DNA from: Ralstonia thomasii
GTDB taxonomy: Bacteria > Pseudomonadota > Gammaproteobacteria > Burkholderiales > Burkholderiaceae
DNA: 64,000 nucleotides
Assembly (NCBI RefSeq): GCF_958405895.1
Contig: NZ_CATZAR010000021.1
Strand: one strand, 5' to 3'
Shown: piece after piece, positions 37,039 to 45,256 of the stretch
Layout of the letters: every line of letters starts with the position of its first letter
Position numbering within the stretch: the first letter of the stretch is position 1
Notes under the pieces: model-generated
The model's database searches: none
The model's input: only the letters and a program-made list of their open reading frames with translations
Told to the model about the DNA's origin: nothing
Program-made: the position numbers and the translations under genes

Positions 37039-37079
37039 TACAATGGCGCCCTTGCTCGCAACGAGCAGCGCAGTACGAA

Positions 37080-37169
37080 GGAAGCGTGGCCGAGTGGTTT
37101 AAGGCAGCAGTCTTGAAAACTGCCGATGGGGTGACCCATCCGTGAGTTCGAATCTCACCGCTTCCGCCA
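37080..37169 (+). tRNA. tRNA-Ser (TGA), prophage integration site
   Basis: A 90-nt class II tRNA with acceptor arms GGAAGCG/CGCTTCC, anticodon loop CTTGAAA (anticodon TGA), a long variable arm (GATGGGGTGACCCATC region) and an encoded CCA end. The phage integrase gene begins 150 bp after its 3' end, so its 3' part is probably the attachment core, left intact by the insertion. Confidence 0.95.
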
Positions 37170-37180
37170 CAACTCATTCC
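37140..37180. other. probable attL at the tRNA-Ser 3' end
   Basis: Tyrosine integrases commonly use the T-arm and 3' end of tRNA genes. Host genes end at this tRNA and phage genes begin right after it. I find no second copy of the tRNA 3' end in the window, as expected if attR lies beyond 64000. The exact core cannot be set without the other end. Confidence 0.5.
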
Positions 37181-37318
37181 GTAGGGTTCCGATAAATTCC
37201 GAGAAACGTCAGAGAACCCAAGCAGTAGCAAGGTTTTGGGGGTATTTCTCTTCTTGCCGGTTCCAGACCACTCCGACACAATCCACCCATCGAACAGGGG
37301 TGAGAACGGGGGTTGGAA

Positions 37319-38572
37319 ATGGCGGCACGGCAACTGCATCGGCTGACGGCGCTCAAGATCGGCAAGCTGGACGCGCCGGGGCAATATCCGGATGGCGGTA
37401 ACCTCCATTTCCAGATTTCTGCCACTGGCTCGCGCTCCTGGATCTTCAAGTTCACCCTGCGCGGCCGATCGCGAGAAATGGGGTTAGGCCCCCTTTCCTC
37501 GGTCTCACTGGCAGCTGCCCGCGCCGAAGCCGCGAAATGTCGTGACCTACTTCGGGAGGGAATCGACCCGATCGAAGCTCGGAACGCTGAGCAGAGGAAG
37601 CGCGCCCTCGAAACATCCGGGCCGCGCCTGTTCCGTGTGGCCTCGGCTGACTACATCTCCCAACACCGCGCCGGCTGGAAGAACGCGAAACACGCTCAGC
37701 AGTGGGAAAACACGCTGGCGACATACGCCAACCCGATACTCGGCGATCAGGACGTGCGCGACGTAGACACCGCCATGATCGTGCGCGTGCTGCAGCCGAT
37801 CTGGATCTCGAAGCGGGAAACCGCGTTCCGGCTGCGCGGCCGGCTGGAATGCATCCTTGACGCCGAAAAGGCTCTCGGGCACCGGGAAGGCGAGAATCCG
37901 GCGCGCTGGCGCGGCCATCTCGACAAGCTGCTGCCGAAGCAGAATCGCCGCAAGAAGATCAAGCACCACCCGGCGCTGCCGTGGCAGGAGCTGCCGGAAT
38001 TCATGAGGGAACTGCGCGCCGTGGCGGATTCAACCGCCCGCATGCTGGAGCACCTGATCCTGACAGCAGTGCGCACGCAGGAAGTACTGTATGCGCGCCC
38101 AGAAGAGTTTGCGATGGACTATCGCGTCTGGACGGTGCCAGGCGAGCGGATGAAGATGGAGCTGCCGCTCCGCGTGCCGATGGCTGACCGCCTAGTCGAA
38201 CTGGTCACAGAGGCGATGAAGGGCGCGCGCGACGGCTGGCTGTACCCGGGCCGTAAGAAAGGGAAGCCGTATTCGAACATGGCCATGCTGAAGGTGCTCG
38301 AGCGCATGGGATATGGCCACATCACCGTGCACGGATTCCGCTCGACCTTCCGGGACTGGGTGGCAGAATGCACCGAATATGCCGACTCGCTTGCCGAAAA
38401 GGCCCTAGCCCACGCCATCCAGAACGAGAGCGAGGCGGCTTACCGCCGTGGTGACATGCTGGAGCGCCGCCGAAAGATGATGAGCGACTGGGCCAGATTC
38501 TGCTCCGGAGAGAGGGCGGCAATCATTTCTATCAGCCCGATGGGCAACGCGCCACTATCGGCGCACGGCTGA
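37319..38572 (+). CDS. int: tyrosine-type phage integrase (P4-like)
   Basis: A 417-residue site-specific recombinase with an N-terminal DUF4102-type arm-binding domain (LTALKIGKLDAPGQYPDGGN, then REMGLGPLSSVSLAAAR), a core-binding domain (about 105-205) and the catalytic domain. Catalytic residues are Arg252 (TAVRTQEVL), His338 and Arg341 (HGFRSTFR), His365 and Tyr375 (AAYRRGD). It probably integrates the phage at the adjacent tRNA-Ser. ATG 37319 is preceded by GGGGGTTGG. Its stop directly abuts the stop of the convergent 86-residue phage gene, with no spacer. Confidence 0.95.
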   Translation: MAARQLHRLTALKIGKLDAPGQYPDGGNLHFQISATGSRSWIFKFTLRGRSREMGLGPLSSVSLAAARAEAAKCRDLLREGIDPIEARNAEQRKRALETSGPRLFRVASADYISQHRAGWKNAKHAQQWENTLATYANPILGDQDVRDVDTAMIVRVLQPIWISKRETAFRLRGRLECILDAEKALGHREGENPARWRGHLDKLLPKQNRRKKIKHHPALPWQELPEFMRELRAVADSTARMLEHLILTAVRTQEVLYARPEEFAMDYRVWTVPGERMKMELPLRVPMADRLVELVTEAMKGARDGWLYPGRKKGKPYSNMAMLKVLERMGYGHITVHGFRSTFRDWVAECTEYADSLAEKALAHAIQNESEAAYRRGDMLERRRKMMSDWARFCSGERAAIISISPMGNAPLSAHG

Positions 38573-38833
38573 TTAATCGGGAACCGTCGCATTCGCCCCA
38601 TCGTCTGGATTAATCGACCGCGCGCAATGACCAGGTGGTCGACCGAATATTCCGATAACCCAGTCGATGACTCGGCAAAGCATACAGGCCCACCGTGCTC
38701 CTTTCTTCTGCGCCTTACCTGCACGCGACGACAACATCTCGTTTGCATCGCCACCCCAGAACACGTTGAGTCCCTCATCTCCCCATCGTAGCCAGTTCCA
38801 CAAATAGCGCTTAAGGAAGGCGATGGCATTCAT
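38573..38833 (-). CDS. small phage protein, last gene of the lysis module
   Basis: An 86-residue protein that I do not recognise by name. It has an aromatic N-terminal helix (FLKRYLWNWLRWGDEGLNVFWGG), a basic middle (SSRAGKAQKKGARWA) and a hydrophobic segment (CRVIDWVIGIFG). Its start overlaps the holin stop by four bases (ATGA). It could be a membrane-associated lysis accessory protein. Confidence 0.7.
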   Translation of the reverse strand: MNAIAFLKRYLWNWLRWGDEGLNVFWGGDANEMLSSRAGKAQKKGARWACMLCRVIDWVIGIFGRPPGHCARSINPDDGANATVPD

Positions 38834-39420
38834 TGCGTTGTCCCGCTTTTCCCGTCCCCCTGGATCTGCATGCGCTGAAGTACACCGCGGTGCCATGCAG
38901 TGATACCCACCGCTGCACCGGGCACCGCTAGGATCATGGCAATGGCTGTGGCGAGTTGCGGCACCATGTTGAGTGCCGCCAGATCCTTTTGGATGATGGC
39001 GACGTAGAACAGATAGCAGACAAAGCACACTGCCACGAATGACCCGAGCCCTACCACAAAGCCGTTGAACGGGCGCCAGCCCTTCTGATACCACGATTCA
39101 TTGGCAGAATTGGCAACCTCAGCCTGCATCGTGGTATTGACCGCTTGCACCTGTGCCGTGTCGGTGGCCAGTTCTGCCTTGGTCACGTCAGCGGCGATCT
39201 CTGCCAGATGCGCCTGCTGATCTAGCACCGCCTTTTGGAACTGAAACGCTAGATTCGGATCTGCCGCCAGTGCGGCCACCGTGGCGTCGGGTGACGACTG
39301 TCCTGTTACCTGTTGGGCAATGCCGACCACTTTGCCAGCAACTTCTTCGGCCTTCTGGCCGCCAAGCCAGCCGGCGATCATCGGCGCGAACTGCGCCAGT
39401 GCGAGAGCGATTGGAAGCAT
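38830..39420 (-). CDS. holin, 3TM type (GTA_holin-like)
   Basis: A 196-residue membrane protein likely to be the holin. The N-terminus has a hydrophobic helix (MLPIALALAQFAPMIAGWLG), then a soluble helical part with PDATVAALAADPNLAFQFQ, typical of the 3TM gene-transfer-agent holin family, then two C-terminal membrane helices (FVVGLGSFVAVCFVCYLFYV and ATAIAMILAVPGAAVGI). It starts in TGATG overlap with the endolysin stop. ATG 39420 is chosen over an upstream extension lying inside the endolysin gene. Confidence 0.85.
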   Translation of the reverse strand: MLPIALALAQFAPMIAGWLGGQKAEEVAGKVVGIAQQVTGQSSPDATVAALAADPNLAFQFQKAVLDQQAHLAEIAADVTKAELATDTAQVQAVNTTMQAEVANSANESWYQKGWRPFNGFVVGLGSFVAVCFVCYLFYVAIIQKDLAALNMVPQLATAIAMILAVPGAAVGITAWHRGVLQRMQIQGDGKSGTTQ

Positions 39421-39902
39421 CACGCAGCTCCTTTCCAAAGGTTGTTGGCGATGCGGATTGCCCAGCCTCGCCCGAAGGTGAGCCACGTCTTGATGGCCGT
39501 GAAGTAACGCAGGCGGATCGAGTTCCAGCGCATCATGAAACGTAGGGGATCGGTCGCTTGCACTGCGGCGATTGTCTGCGGTCCGAGCAGACCGTCGACC
39601 TTGGCGCCGGACGCGCCTTGCATCCAGATCACCGGATGACCACCGTTGTAGTTGGCATCGAAGATCTGAAACGCCACACGCGGATCTAATTCATCGAGAT
39701 GCAACGGATCCCAATAGAGCTTCTTGGCAATGGCTTTTGCCGTTACTTGGGGCAGTTCTCGCATCGGGCCGGTATAGCCACTTGCGCGGGCTACGCGGGC
39801 GGTGATGCCCCACATTGTTTCCCCTCCCGGGTCAGCCGGGTTGTTGCTGTAGCCGCCCTCATTCCCAATTAGGGCGTCAAAAGCATCATCAAAGCTACTC
39901 AC
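39420..39902 (-). CDS. phage endolysin, glycoside hydrolase 108 family
   Basis: A 160-residue peptidoglycan hydrolase. The N-terminal GH108 domain has the catalytic motif LIGNEGGYSNNPADPGGETM (Glu15), followed by WGITARVARASGYTGPM and LYWDPLHLDEL. The C-terminal half resembles the PG_binding_3 domain (DANYNGGHPV, DGLLGPQTIAAV). There is no signal peptide, so release depends on a holin. It lies between the 56-residue membrane protein and the 3TM holin. Confidence 0.92.
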   Translation of the reverse strand: MSSFDDAFDALIGNEGGYSNNPADPGGETMWGITARVARASGYTGPMRELPQVTAKAIAKKLYWDPLHLDELDPRVAFQIFDANYNGGHPVIWMQGASGAKVDGLLGPQTIAAVQATDPLRFMMRWNSIRLRYFTAIKTWLTFGRGWAIRIANNLWKGAA

Positions 39903-40065
39903 CTTTCTTCTCCCGAAGATACTTTCCCCATCCCCACCAAAGTTGAGAGCAAATCCAGGCTATGTTCAGGGCGGCAACAAACCAAACGAGTTCATGGTTT
40001 GACAGCCAAAGCCATAGGTCGACCATGACAGGAGGCACGTTTTTGACTGCCCAGTTGTTTTGCAT
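39895..40065 (-). CDS. small single-span membrane protein of the lysis module
   Basis: A 56-codon gene found by direct translation. The protein starts MQNNWAVKNVPPVMVDLW, has one membrane segment (about residues 23-45, HELVWFVAALNIAWICSQLW) and a basic tail (KYLREKKGE). A GGGGG site stands before ATG 40065. Its end overlaps the endolysin start by eight bases, which argues for translational coupling. It could be a second holin, an antiholin or another lysis accessory protein; the sequence does not tell which. Confidence 0.7.
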   Translation of the reverse strand: MQNNWAVKNVPPVMVDLWLWLSNHELVWFVAALNIAWICSQLWWGWGKYLREKKGE

Positions 40066-40087
40066 GAAACCCCCAAATCACCATGTG

Positions 40088-40195
40088 TTACGAATAAGCC
40101 GAGATTGCTTCTTGTGGTGCTGAAGGGAACCACAAGAAGCGGCCGGAGACTTCAATGCCGACCTGCACGCCTTTCCAGTAAATTGCGTTTTCCAT
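40088..40195 (-). CDS. 35-residue phage protein after the tailspike
   Basis: A short gene found by direct translation, starting MENAIYWKGVQVGIEVSGRF and ending WFPSAPQEAISAYS. AAGGAT sits at good spacing before ATG 40195, and the start is 9 bp after the tailspike stop. The beta-rich, protein-like composition and tight position support it. Similar tiny proteins are found behind tail genes in other phages; function unknown. Confidence 0.6.
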   Translation of the reverse strand: MENAIYWKGVQVGIEVSGRFLWFPSAPQEAISAYS

Positions 40196-40203
40196 GGTTA
40201 TCC

Positions 40204-42147
40204 TTATGCGTCAGTGGTGATGCCAACGCCGGGGGCGCTGGAATAGGTGATGGTCATGCTCTGGCCAGGAGGGATGCGCGCGGTGCAGTTCGTCTGCGTG
40301 AAGATGTTTGAGCCATTCACCGCGACGATTGAGACGGTGCCCCCGTTGATATAGGCCGTCTGGTGGCGCGCAGTAGAATTCGTGTACGTCCAGGGGGAAG
40401 CGCCCACTGTCGGAACCGTCTGAACGCCAGTCACACCGATGTTGTTCTCGATGAACTTCGTGCTTCCCGTACCGCCGTCCGAGATGGTGCCGCTCGTGTT
40501 TCCGAGTAGATGACAGCCTTGGATGACGTACTGATTCGAGGCGCCCGCCGCAATCAGGATGCCCCATTGACCATTGCCCGCCTGTCCGGCGTATGCACCG
40601 CTGTGCGCGCCGATAACGCTGAAATTCAATACTCCCGCGCCAAATGCGATGCCATTCTGACCGTTGCCGGCAAAATCGCCACCGAGGATGGTGATGCCGC
40701 TCGGGTTGGTCGTGCCGTTATTGAACAACATGCCATTGGCCGCGCATAAAATGGCATGGTGATTGGTGATCTCGATGCCATCTAGCGCGCCTGTCGAGGA
40801 CGATTGCACGAAGAAACCGGAGTCGGTATGGCTCGATGTCCAGCATCCTATGAAGTGCAGACGGATGACGACGCCGTTTCCGGTCGGCGCGATCGACACG
40901 CCGCGCACTGCCGTATCAAAGTAGCTATTGACCGCGTACACTGACGCGACGCTTTGTCCGTTGCCTGGGTTGATGAGCAGATCGGCGGTGTGGTGGATGA
41001 TGTCGCAGTCGGTGATGTTCAGCGCGCCCGTCTGCGTTACTTGAATGCCGGCCGCCGGCTGCTGAGCCGCCGGAGCATCCATCGTGACCTGGTTGATGTA
41101 GGTGTCATTGCCACCATCCACCAGAATGCCGGCCGACCCGGCGCCTGGCGCGGTCGCTGGCCCGAACATATAGCCGTCTTGAATGCGGCTCGCTGCGGCC
41201 GAAGTATCCCGAATCCCGACGAAGTAATTCGACATTGCGAAGTCGCGCAATGTCACTTGACTGCATGCCGACTGGAACCGCACGAAGGCCCCGGCCGTGC
41301 GCGTCACTGAAGTATCGAAGCCAATCTTTTCGATGACGATGCCTACGCCCGTGCAATTCAGGACATCAAGCGTCGCGCTATTGGTCTTGATGATGGACGA
41401 CTTGGGACCGGCGCCGATGAGCTTGAGCGCGGTGGTGATGTTGATGCTGGAGATGACACACGTGCCGCCAGGGTGGTAAAGATCACCGCTAGCCAGTGCA
41501 GTAACGGCCGCCTGGATTGCCGTCGTGTCATCCGTCGCACCGTCAATCTTGCAGCCGAACTGCTTCAGCGAAATCGGCCCGGTATATTGGAGCTTCCATC
41601 GGCCCCCATCGCTCGCGACGATGATCGTGCCGCCGTTGTCCGTGCTCGTCGTGTCGTTCGGGTCGTACTGGTATGCACCGCCGCCGCCATCGTGAGCGGC
41701 GTAATAGCCAGTGACAAAGGCCCTGTTGTAGGTTGCCTTGCTCAGACCCCGCAGCGCCGAGATAGAGTCAACTATGCGGTTTATCTTGCTCAACAGGCTG
41801 GTTGCGAGGGTTCCCCCATCAAAGCCAACCAAAGAAGCACCGGGATTCGTCGCGCCATTGGCGCTCAGATCCGCATAGCCAGCCGCCGCTGCTGTCTGCT
41901 GGTCCCAGATCGTGACGCCATTGGCGTCTTTGACGATTTGTCGGTAGGCGCCGTTTCCGTAGATGATGGCTTGACCATTCGCGTCCAACGGGACCGGATT
42001 GGGATTCGGCGTCTGACTCCCAGGATCTGCCCATGTCGTCGCGGGCGTCGTCGTGTTGGGCAGATAGAACGCCACAGATCCGTTCGCAAGTGGTGAGCCA
42101 TTCTGATAGAAGAATGTCTGCTTACCGTTCGGCAGAAGTTGTGGCAT
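40204..42147 (-). CDS. tailspike, beta-helix receptor-binding protein
   Basis: A 647-residue protein. Residues 1-90 form the head/neck-binding domain common to podophage tail proteins (FFYQNGSPLANGSVAFYLP, PVPLDANGQAIIYGNGAYRQ, VTIWDQ). A linker follows, then a pectate-lyase-like segment with ISLKQFGCKIDGATDDTTAIQ near 195-215 (the tailspike signature for the start of a right-handed beta-helix), repeated beta strands to about 570, and a C-terminal beta domain (YINGGTVSIVAVNGSNI). It should bind, and perhaps cleave, a surface polysaccharide and thus set host range. Confidence 0.88.
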   Translation of the reverse strand: MPQLLPNGKQTFFYQNGSPLANGSVAFYLPNTTTPATTWADPGSQTPNPNPVPLDANGQAIIYGNGAYRQIVKDANGVTIWDQQTAAAAGYADLSANGATNPGASLVGFDGGTLATSLLSKINRIVDSISALRGLSKATYNRAFVTGYYAAHDGGGGAYQYDPNDTTSTDNGGTIIVASDGGRWKLQYTGPISLKQFGCKIDGATDDTTAIQAAVTALASGDLYHPGGTCVISSINITTALKLIGAGPKSSIIKTNSATLDVLNCTGVGIVIEKIGFDTSVTRTAGAFVRFQSACSQVTLRDFAMSNYFVGIRDTSAAASRIQDGYMFGPATAPGAGSAGILVDGGNDTYINQVTMDAPAAQQPAAGIQVTQTGALNITDCDIIHHTADLLINPGNGQSVASVYAVNSYFDTAVRGVSIAPTGNGVVIRLHFIGCWTSSHTDSGFFVQSSSTGALDGIEITNHHAILCAANGMLFNNGTTNPSGITILGGDFAGNGQNGIAFGAGVLNFSVIGAHSGAYAGQAGNGQWGILIAAGASNQYVIQGCHLLGNTSGTISDGGTGSTKFIENNIGVTGVQTVPTVGASPWTYTNSTARHQTAYINGGTVSIVAVNGSNIFTQTNCTARIPPGQSMTITYSSAPGVGITTDA

Positions 42148-42159
42148 GGGGCCTCAAAA

Positions 42160-42183
42160 CAAAAAGGCCACCCGGAGGTAGCC
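42160..42183 (-). terminator. terminator upstream of the tailspike gene
   Basis: On the minus strand a hairpin (AGGCTACC/GGTGGCCT, one wobble) is followed by TTTTTG. It lies only 13 bp before the tailspike start, inside the late transcript. Confidence 0.6.
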
Positions 42184-42194
42184 TAAAATGAGAA

Positions 42195-42216
42195 AACCCC
42201 GCACTTGGCGGGGTTG
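42195..42216 (-). terminator. second terminator hairpin before the tailspike
   Basis: An 8-bp stem AACCCCGC/GCGGGGTT; on the minus strand it is followed by TTCTCATTTT. It also lies just before the ribosome site of the J-domain gene on the plus strand. Confidence 0.6.
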
Positions 42217-42225
42217 GAGGGTTCA

Positions 42226-42603
42226 ATGGACTGCAGTTATTACGAGGTCCTGATGGTGACGCGCGACGCGTCTCCGGAGGTCATCAGAGCGGCATACAAA
42301 GCGCTGTCGCAGAAATGGCATCCGGACCGCAACGAACATCCGGATGCCCCGCAAATCATGACGTTGCTCAACCAGGCGTACGAGGAACTCTCCGACCCTG
42401 ATAGGCGGCTTGCATACGATGCTTGGATTGCCGCCGGATGCCCCGCGGACCCGATTCCGGAACCGCCCAAGTCTCAGGCTTTCGATGTTGATGAAGAAAA
42501 GCTGCGCGAAGGCCTTGCAGTCCTCGAGGCCCGCAAAAAGAAATACCCAAAATTCGGAAAAATGATGATCTGGGCGCTCATCGTGAGCGCCATCACTTCG
42601 TGA
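42226..42603 (+). CDS. J-domain (DnaJ-like) protein, moron candidate
   Basis: A 125-residue protein with an N-terminal J domain (residues 1-62: YYEVLMVTRDASPEVIRAAY, the HPD motif in KWHPDRNEHPD, LNQAYEELSDPDRRLAYD). The middle is acidic and helical, and the last 15 residues are hydrophobic (MMIWALIVSAITS), suggesting a membrane tail. It probably recruits host DnaK. It is the only late-region gene on the plus strand and has a GGAGGG site. Its 3' end overlaps the convergent lysozyme-type gene by 11 bp. Independent expression from the prophage is inferred; I see no clear promoter. Confidence 0.85.
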   Translation: MDCSYYEVLMVTRDASPEVIRAAYKALSQKWHPDRNEHPDAPQIMTLLNQAYEELSDPDRRLAYDAWIAAGCPADPIPEPPKSQAFDVDEEKLREGLAVLEARKKKYPKFGKMMIWALIVSAITS

Positions 42604-45256
42604 CCGGTTTCGGGTTGCCCATTAGTGCGCGCAGCTTGTTTGCATTGGCTGCATCAATCCTCGTGGCCATCTTCGTGGCTGCAGAAGAACCAAAGGTTGA
42701 ACCGGCCGCCGTTCCCGCAACCATGCCTGGATAGCCGCCAATCGCATGACCAATCGCCCCGCCAAGACCTGAACCAATTGCGGCAGGAGCCCAAATCATC
42801 CCGCGCTGCAAGATGTTGTGGCCTTGAACGGCAGCCCCAGGATATGCGGAAGGTGTTTGTAGGATGTGGCCGCCGCGGTTCAAGGTCTCGAACTTCGAGA
42901 TTTCCTCGGGGCTGAACACTAGCGCCATCTTCGACGCCTGGTTGTTGAGCTCGCGGGTCACGTTCGACGCATTCCACATGGACGGCCCGTTTTGTGTACC
43001 CCCGCGGTCACCAGCGGCGTAGATCTGCCGTGCCAACTGACCCTTGATCTCGGCGAGCGCTTGTTGCCCTTGCGGCTGCAGCTCGTCCGGTAGATTCCTA
43101 AGCGTATCGATGACATGCGAAAACTGAGCCGTCGGCATGCTCGTCAGCTTCGCGCCGATCTTCTCGTCCGGCACTGCCTTATTAATGCCATCTGGGCCCG
43201 ATTCGCTGATTAGAGAGGAGATACCTTTTGGGTTATCGAGCGTATTCTTGCGTTCAGCATGCAAAGCGCGGGCTTGGGCATAGATATCGTCGCCGCCAGC
43301 CTTGGCCACGTCCATGTCTAGCGATTCCTTGATTTTGCCGATCAAACCAGAGTTCTGGGGGGACCATTGGCTGTTTAGGTATTGGCGCATTCCCTCGGCT
43401 TGCTGCGCCGAAATCGGCTGGATGTTGCCATCGTCCCCGACAATGCCCTGCTCTTTCATGTAGGCGCGAATGCCGCGGCGTAGGGCTGTGTTCTCAGCCT
43501 TGCCAGCAAACACGGAATCCGTATCCATGAGCTTTCCGAAGCCCGCTGGATTGACGTCTGCAGCGCCTTGTGCGCGCTGATCGGCCGCTTGATACAGACC
43601 ACGCACACGGTTGTCGTAGTGCTCCGACAGAGCCTGTAGAGGTGCCCGTACGTTTTGCCCAATCCCCTCTGGTGACGTGGAAGTCGCGCCAGTATCAGAA
43701 ACGATCTGGCTTGCATATTTCTTGAGCGCGCCTTGCTCGTTAGCCAATTGCTCTCGCATAGCCTCGCCCATGGGGCTATCCAACTTCGCGTGCTGGAATT
43801 CTTGGCCGGCTGTGAACTTGTCGCCAGTAATCGCGCTTTGCCGTTGGCTCGTGAGGCCCAGTTCGCGCATCGTGTCGATGTTTGCCTGCTGTTCAAGAAC
43901 AGAAAGACTCGTCTTCGGCTTGGGAATGTCCGGAGCCTCGAACTTGGGAACGGTGACCGGCGCCTGGGCCGTTCCTTGCGAAGTGCTCGAGGTTGCAGCC
44001 GAGGTTGCTGCGGGGCTGACTTGGCGGAACGTGCCATCGCCATTTGGGACATATTTCGGCTTATCAGCAGCACTGACCGCAGCGGCGCCCTGAGTTGAAG
44101 CGTTGCCAAAAGGAACGCCTCCGGGAAACGGATTCGGATTGGCGCGCACGTAACCCAGCTTTTCGGCCAGAGAGTTCACTCCATTGCCGATCGCATCAAT
44201 TGCATCCGATGCAACACGTCCGATCTTGGGTAACAACACGTTCCCGACACCCCCCAGCGCTGCACCTGAAGCTACTTGATTGACCAGAGGAGCATCACTC
44301 TGGCTTGAGGTCGCAGCACCGGCTAGACCGCCTTGGATTGCACCGTTGATCGCGTTTGCCAGTGTGTTTGTGCCCTGGACCGCCTTGAGGGATAAAAGCG
44401 GCGCAGTAGCAGCCAAGCTGCCTGCGACATTGGAGTTCTGGGCGACACGGCTGGCGACATTCTCTCCGCCATACTTCGCATTGAAGTCAGCGTTGTGCTG
44501 GTTGACGATCGCATCAATGCTTGGCTTGTAGTTCGTTCCGGCTAGCTTGTCGAGCAACCATGCGGCACCCTGTACGCCAGAATCCGTGACACCCTGAAAG
44601 CCCCGGTAGATGCCGGCCGGAACGGCCATGGCACTGTCTACTAGGGAGGGCTGCGGCTGAGCTGGGTTGGCTGATGGCTGGGAAGCGGCCGCGCCGGCGT
44701 GGCGCTCTATCTGATCTGGTGCCGTCGACGGGGTCGCATCCCATCGCACCTTCGATGGATCGATACCAGAGGAAATGGACGGCACCGTCTTGGCATTTGG
44801 ACCGTTGTCCCAAGAGATCTTCGACGGATCGATATCGATGCCGCGCGCTTCCCGAACACTCTGGGTTGCGTCGGCGAGCTTGCTGCCGTAGTTGGTATCT
44901 TCGGCGTAGCCGCCCTTCTGTCCCGGCTTCAGCGCTTTCGCATAAGCGCCGGCATCAGGACCAGCGCCGACCGCACCGGGAAACTTGTTCGCAATGAGGT
45001 TCGAGAAGTCGGAGCTGAACTGCTGTGGATTCTGGTATGCGCGGTACTGATCGGTAGAACCCGTGACGTTGTCAGTGGCGGCAACGCCTGGGCCCTTGAT
45101 GTTCCCCAAGTTGTTCGTCCCAGGCACGACAGACTTGCCCCAGCCAGTCTCCAGACCCCACTGGCCAAGAATGACGGACGGATCAACGCCGATCTTGTCT
45201 GATACAGCCTGAGCTGCTGCCAGGTTGTCCTGGATGAACTTCTTGATGTCGCTCAT
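42593..45256 (-). CDS. large internal virion protein with glucosaminidase domain
   Basis: An 887-residue protein. Residues 1-150 form a glucosaminidase/FlgJ-like lysozyme domain (DPSVILGQWGLETGWGKSV, with the catalytic Glu in the GLETGWG segment, and NNLGNIKG, then YRAYQNPQQFSSDFSNLI). The rest is long, helical and Gln/Ala-rich, with Gly/Ala-rich stretches near 290-350 and 835-870. This layout fits a DNA-ejection protein that crosses the cell wall during infection, the place of P22 gp16. Its start overlaps the next upstream gene by four bases. Confidence 0.82.
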   Translation of the reverse strand: MSDIKKFIQDNLAAAQAVSDKIGVDPSVILGQWGLETGWGKSVVPGTNNLGNIKGPGVAATDNVTGSTDQYRAYQNPQQFSSDFSNLIANKFPGAVGAGPDAGAYAKALKPGQKGGYAEDTNYGSKLADATQSVREARGIDIDPSKISWDNGPNAKTVPSISSGIDPSKVRWDATPSTAPDQIERHAGAAASQPSANPAQPQPSLVDSAMAVPAGIYRGFQGVTDSGVQGAAWLLDKLAGTNYKPSIDAIVNQHNADFNAKYGGENVASRVAQNSNVAGSLAATAPLLSLKAVQGTNTLANAINGAIQGGLAGAATSSQSDAPLVNQVASGAALGGVGNVLLPKIGRVASDAIDAIGNGVNSLAEKLGYVRANPNPFPGGVPFGNASTQGAAAVSAADKPKYVPNGDGTFRQVSPAATSAATSSTSQGTAQAPVTVPKFEAPDIPKPKTSLSVLEQQANIDTMRELGLTSQRQSAITGDKFTAGQEFQHAKLDSPMGEAMREQLANEQGALKKYASQIVSDTGATSTSPEGIGQNVRAPLQALSEHYDNRVRGLYQAADQRAQGAADVNPAGFGKLMDTDSVFAGKAENTALRRGIRAYMKEQGIVGDDGNIQPISAQQAEGMRQYLNSQWSPQNSGLIGKIKESLDMDVAKAGGDDIYAQARALHAERKNTLDNPKGISSLISESGPDGINKAVPDEKIGAKLTSMPTAQFSHVIDTLRNLPDELQPQGQQALAEIKGQLARQIYAAGDRGGTQNGPSMWNASNVTRELNNQASKMALVFSPEEISKFETLNRGGHILQTPSAYPGAAVQGHNILQRGMIWAPAAIGSGLGGAIGHAIGGYPGMVAGTAAGSTFGSSAATKMATRIDAANANKLRALMGNPKPVTK

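Noticed and set aside
37319..38572. Satellite (P4-like) element instead of a full phage
   Set aside because: The integrase is P4-like, but terminase, portal, coat, tail and lysis genes are all present.
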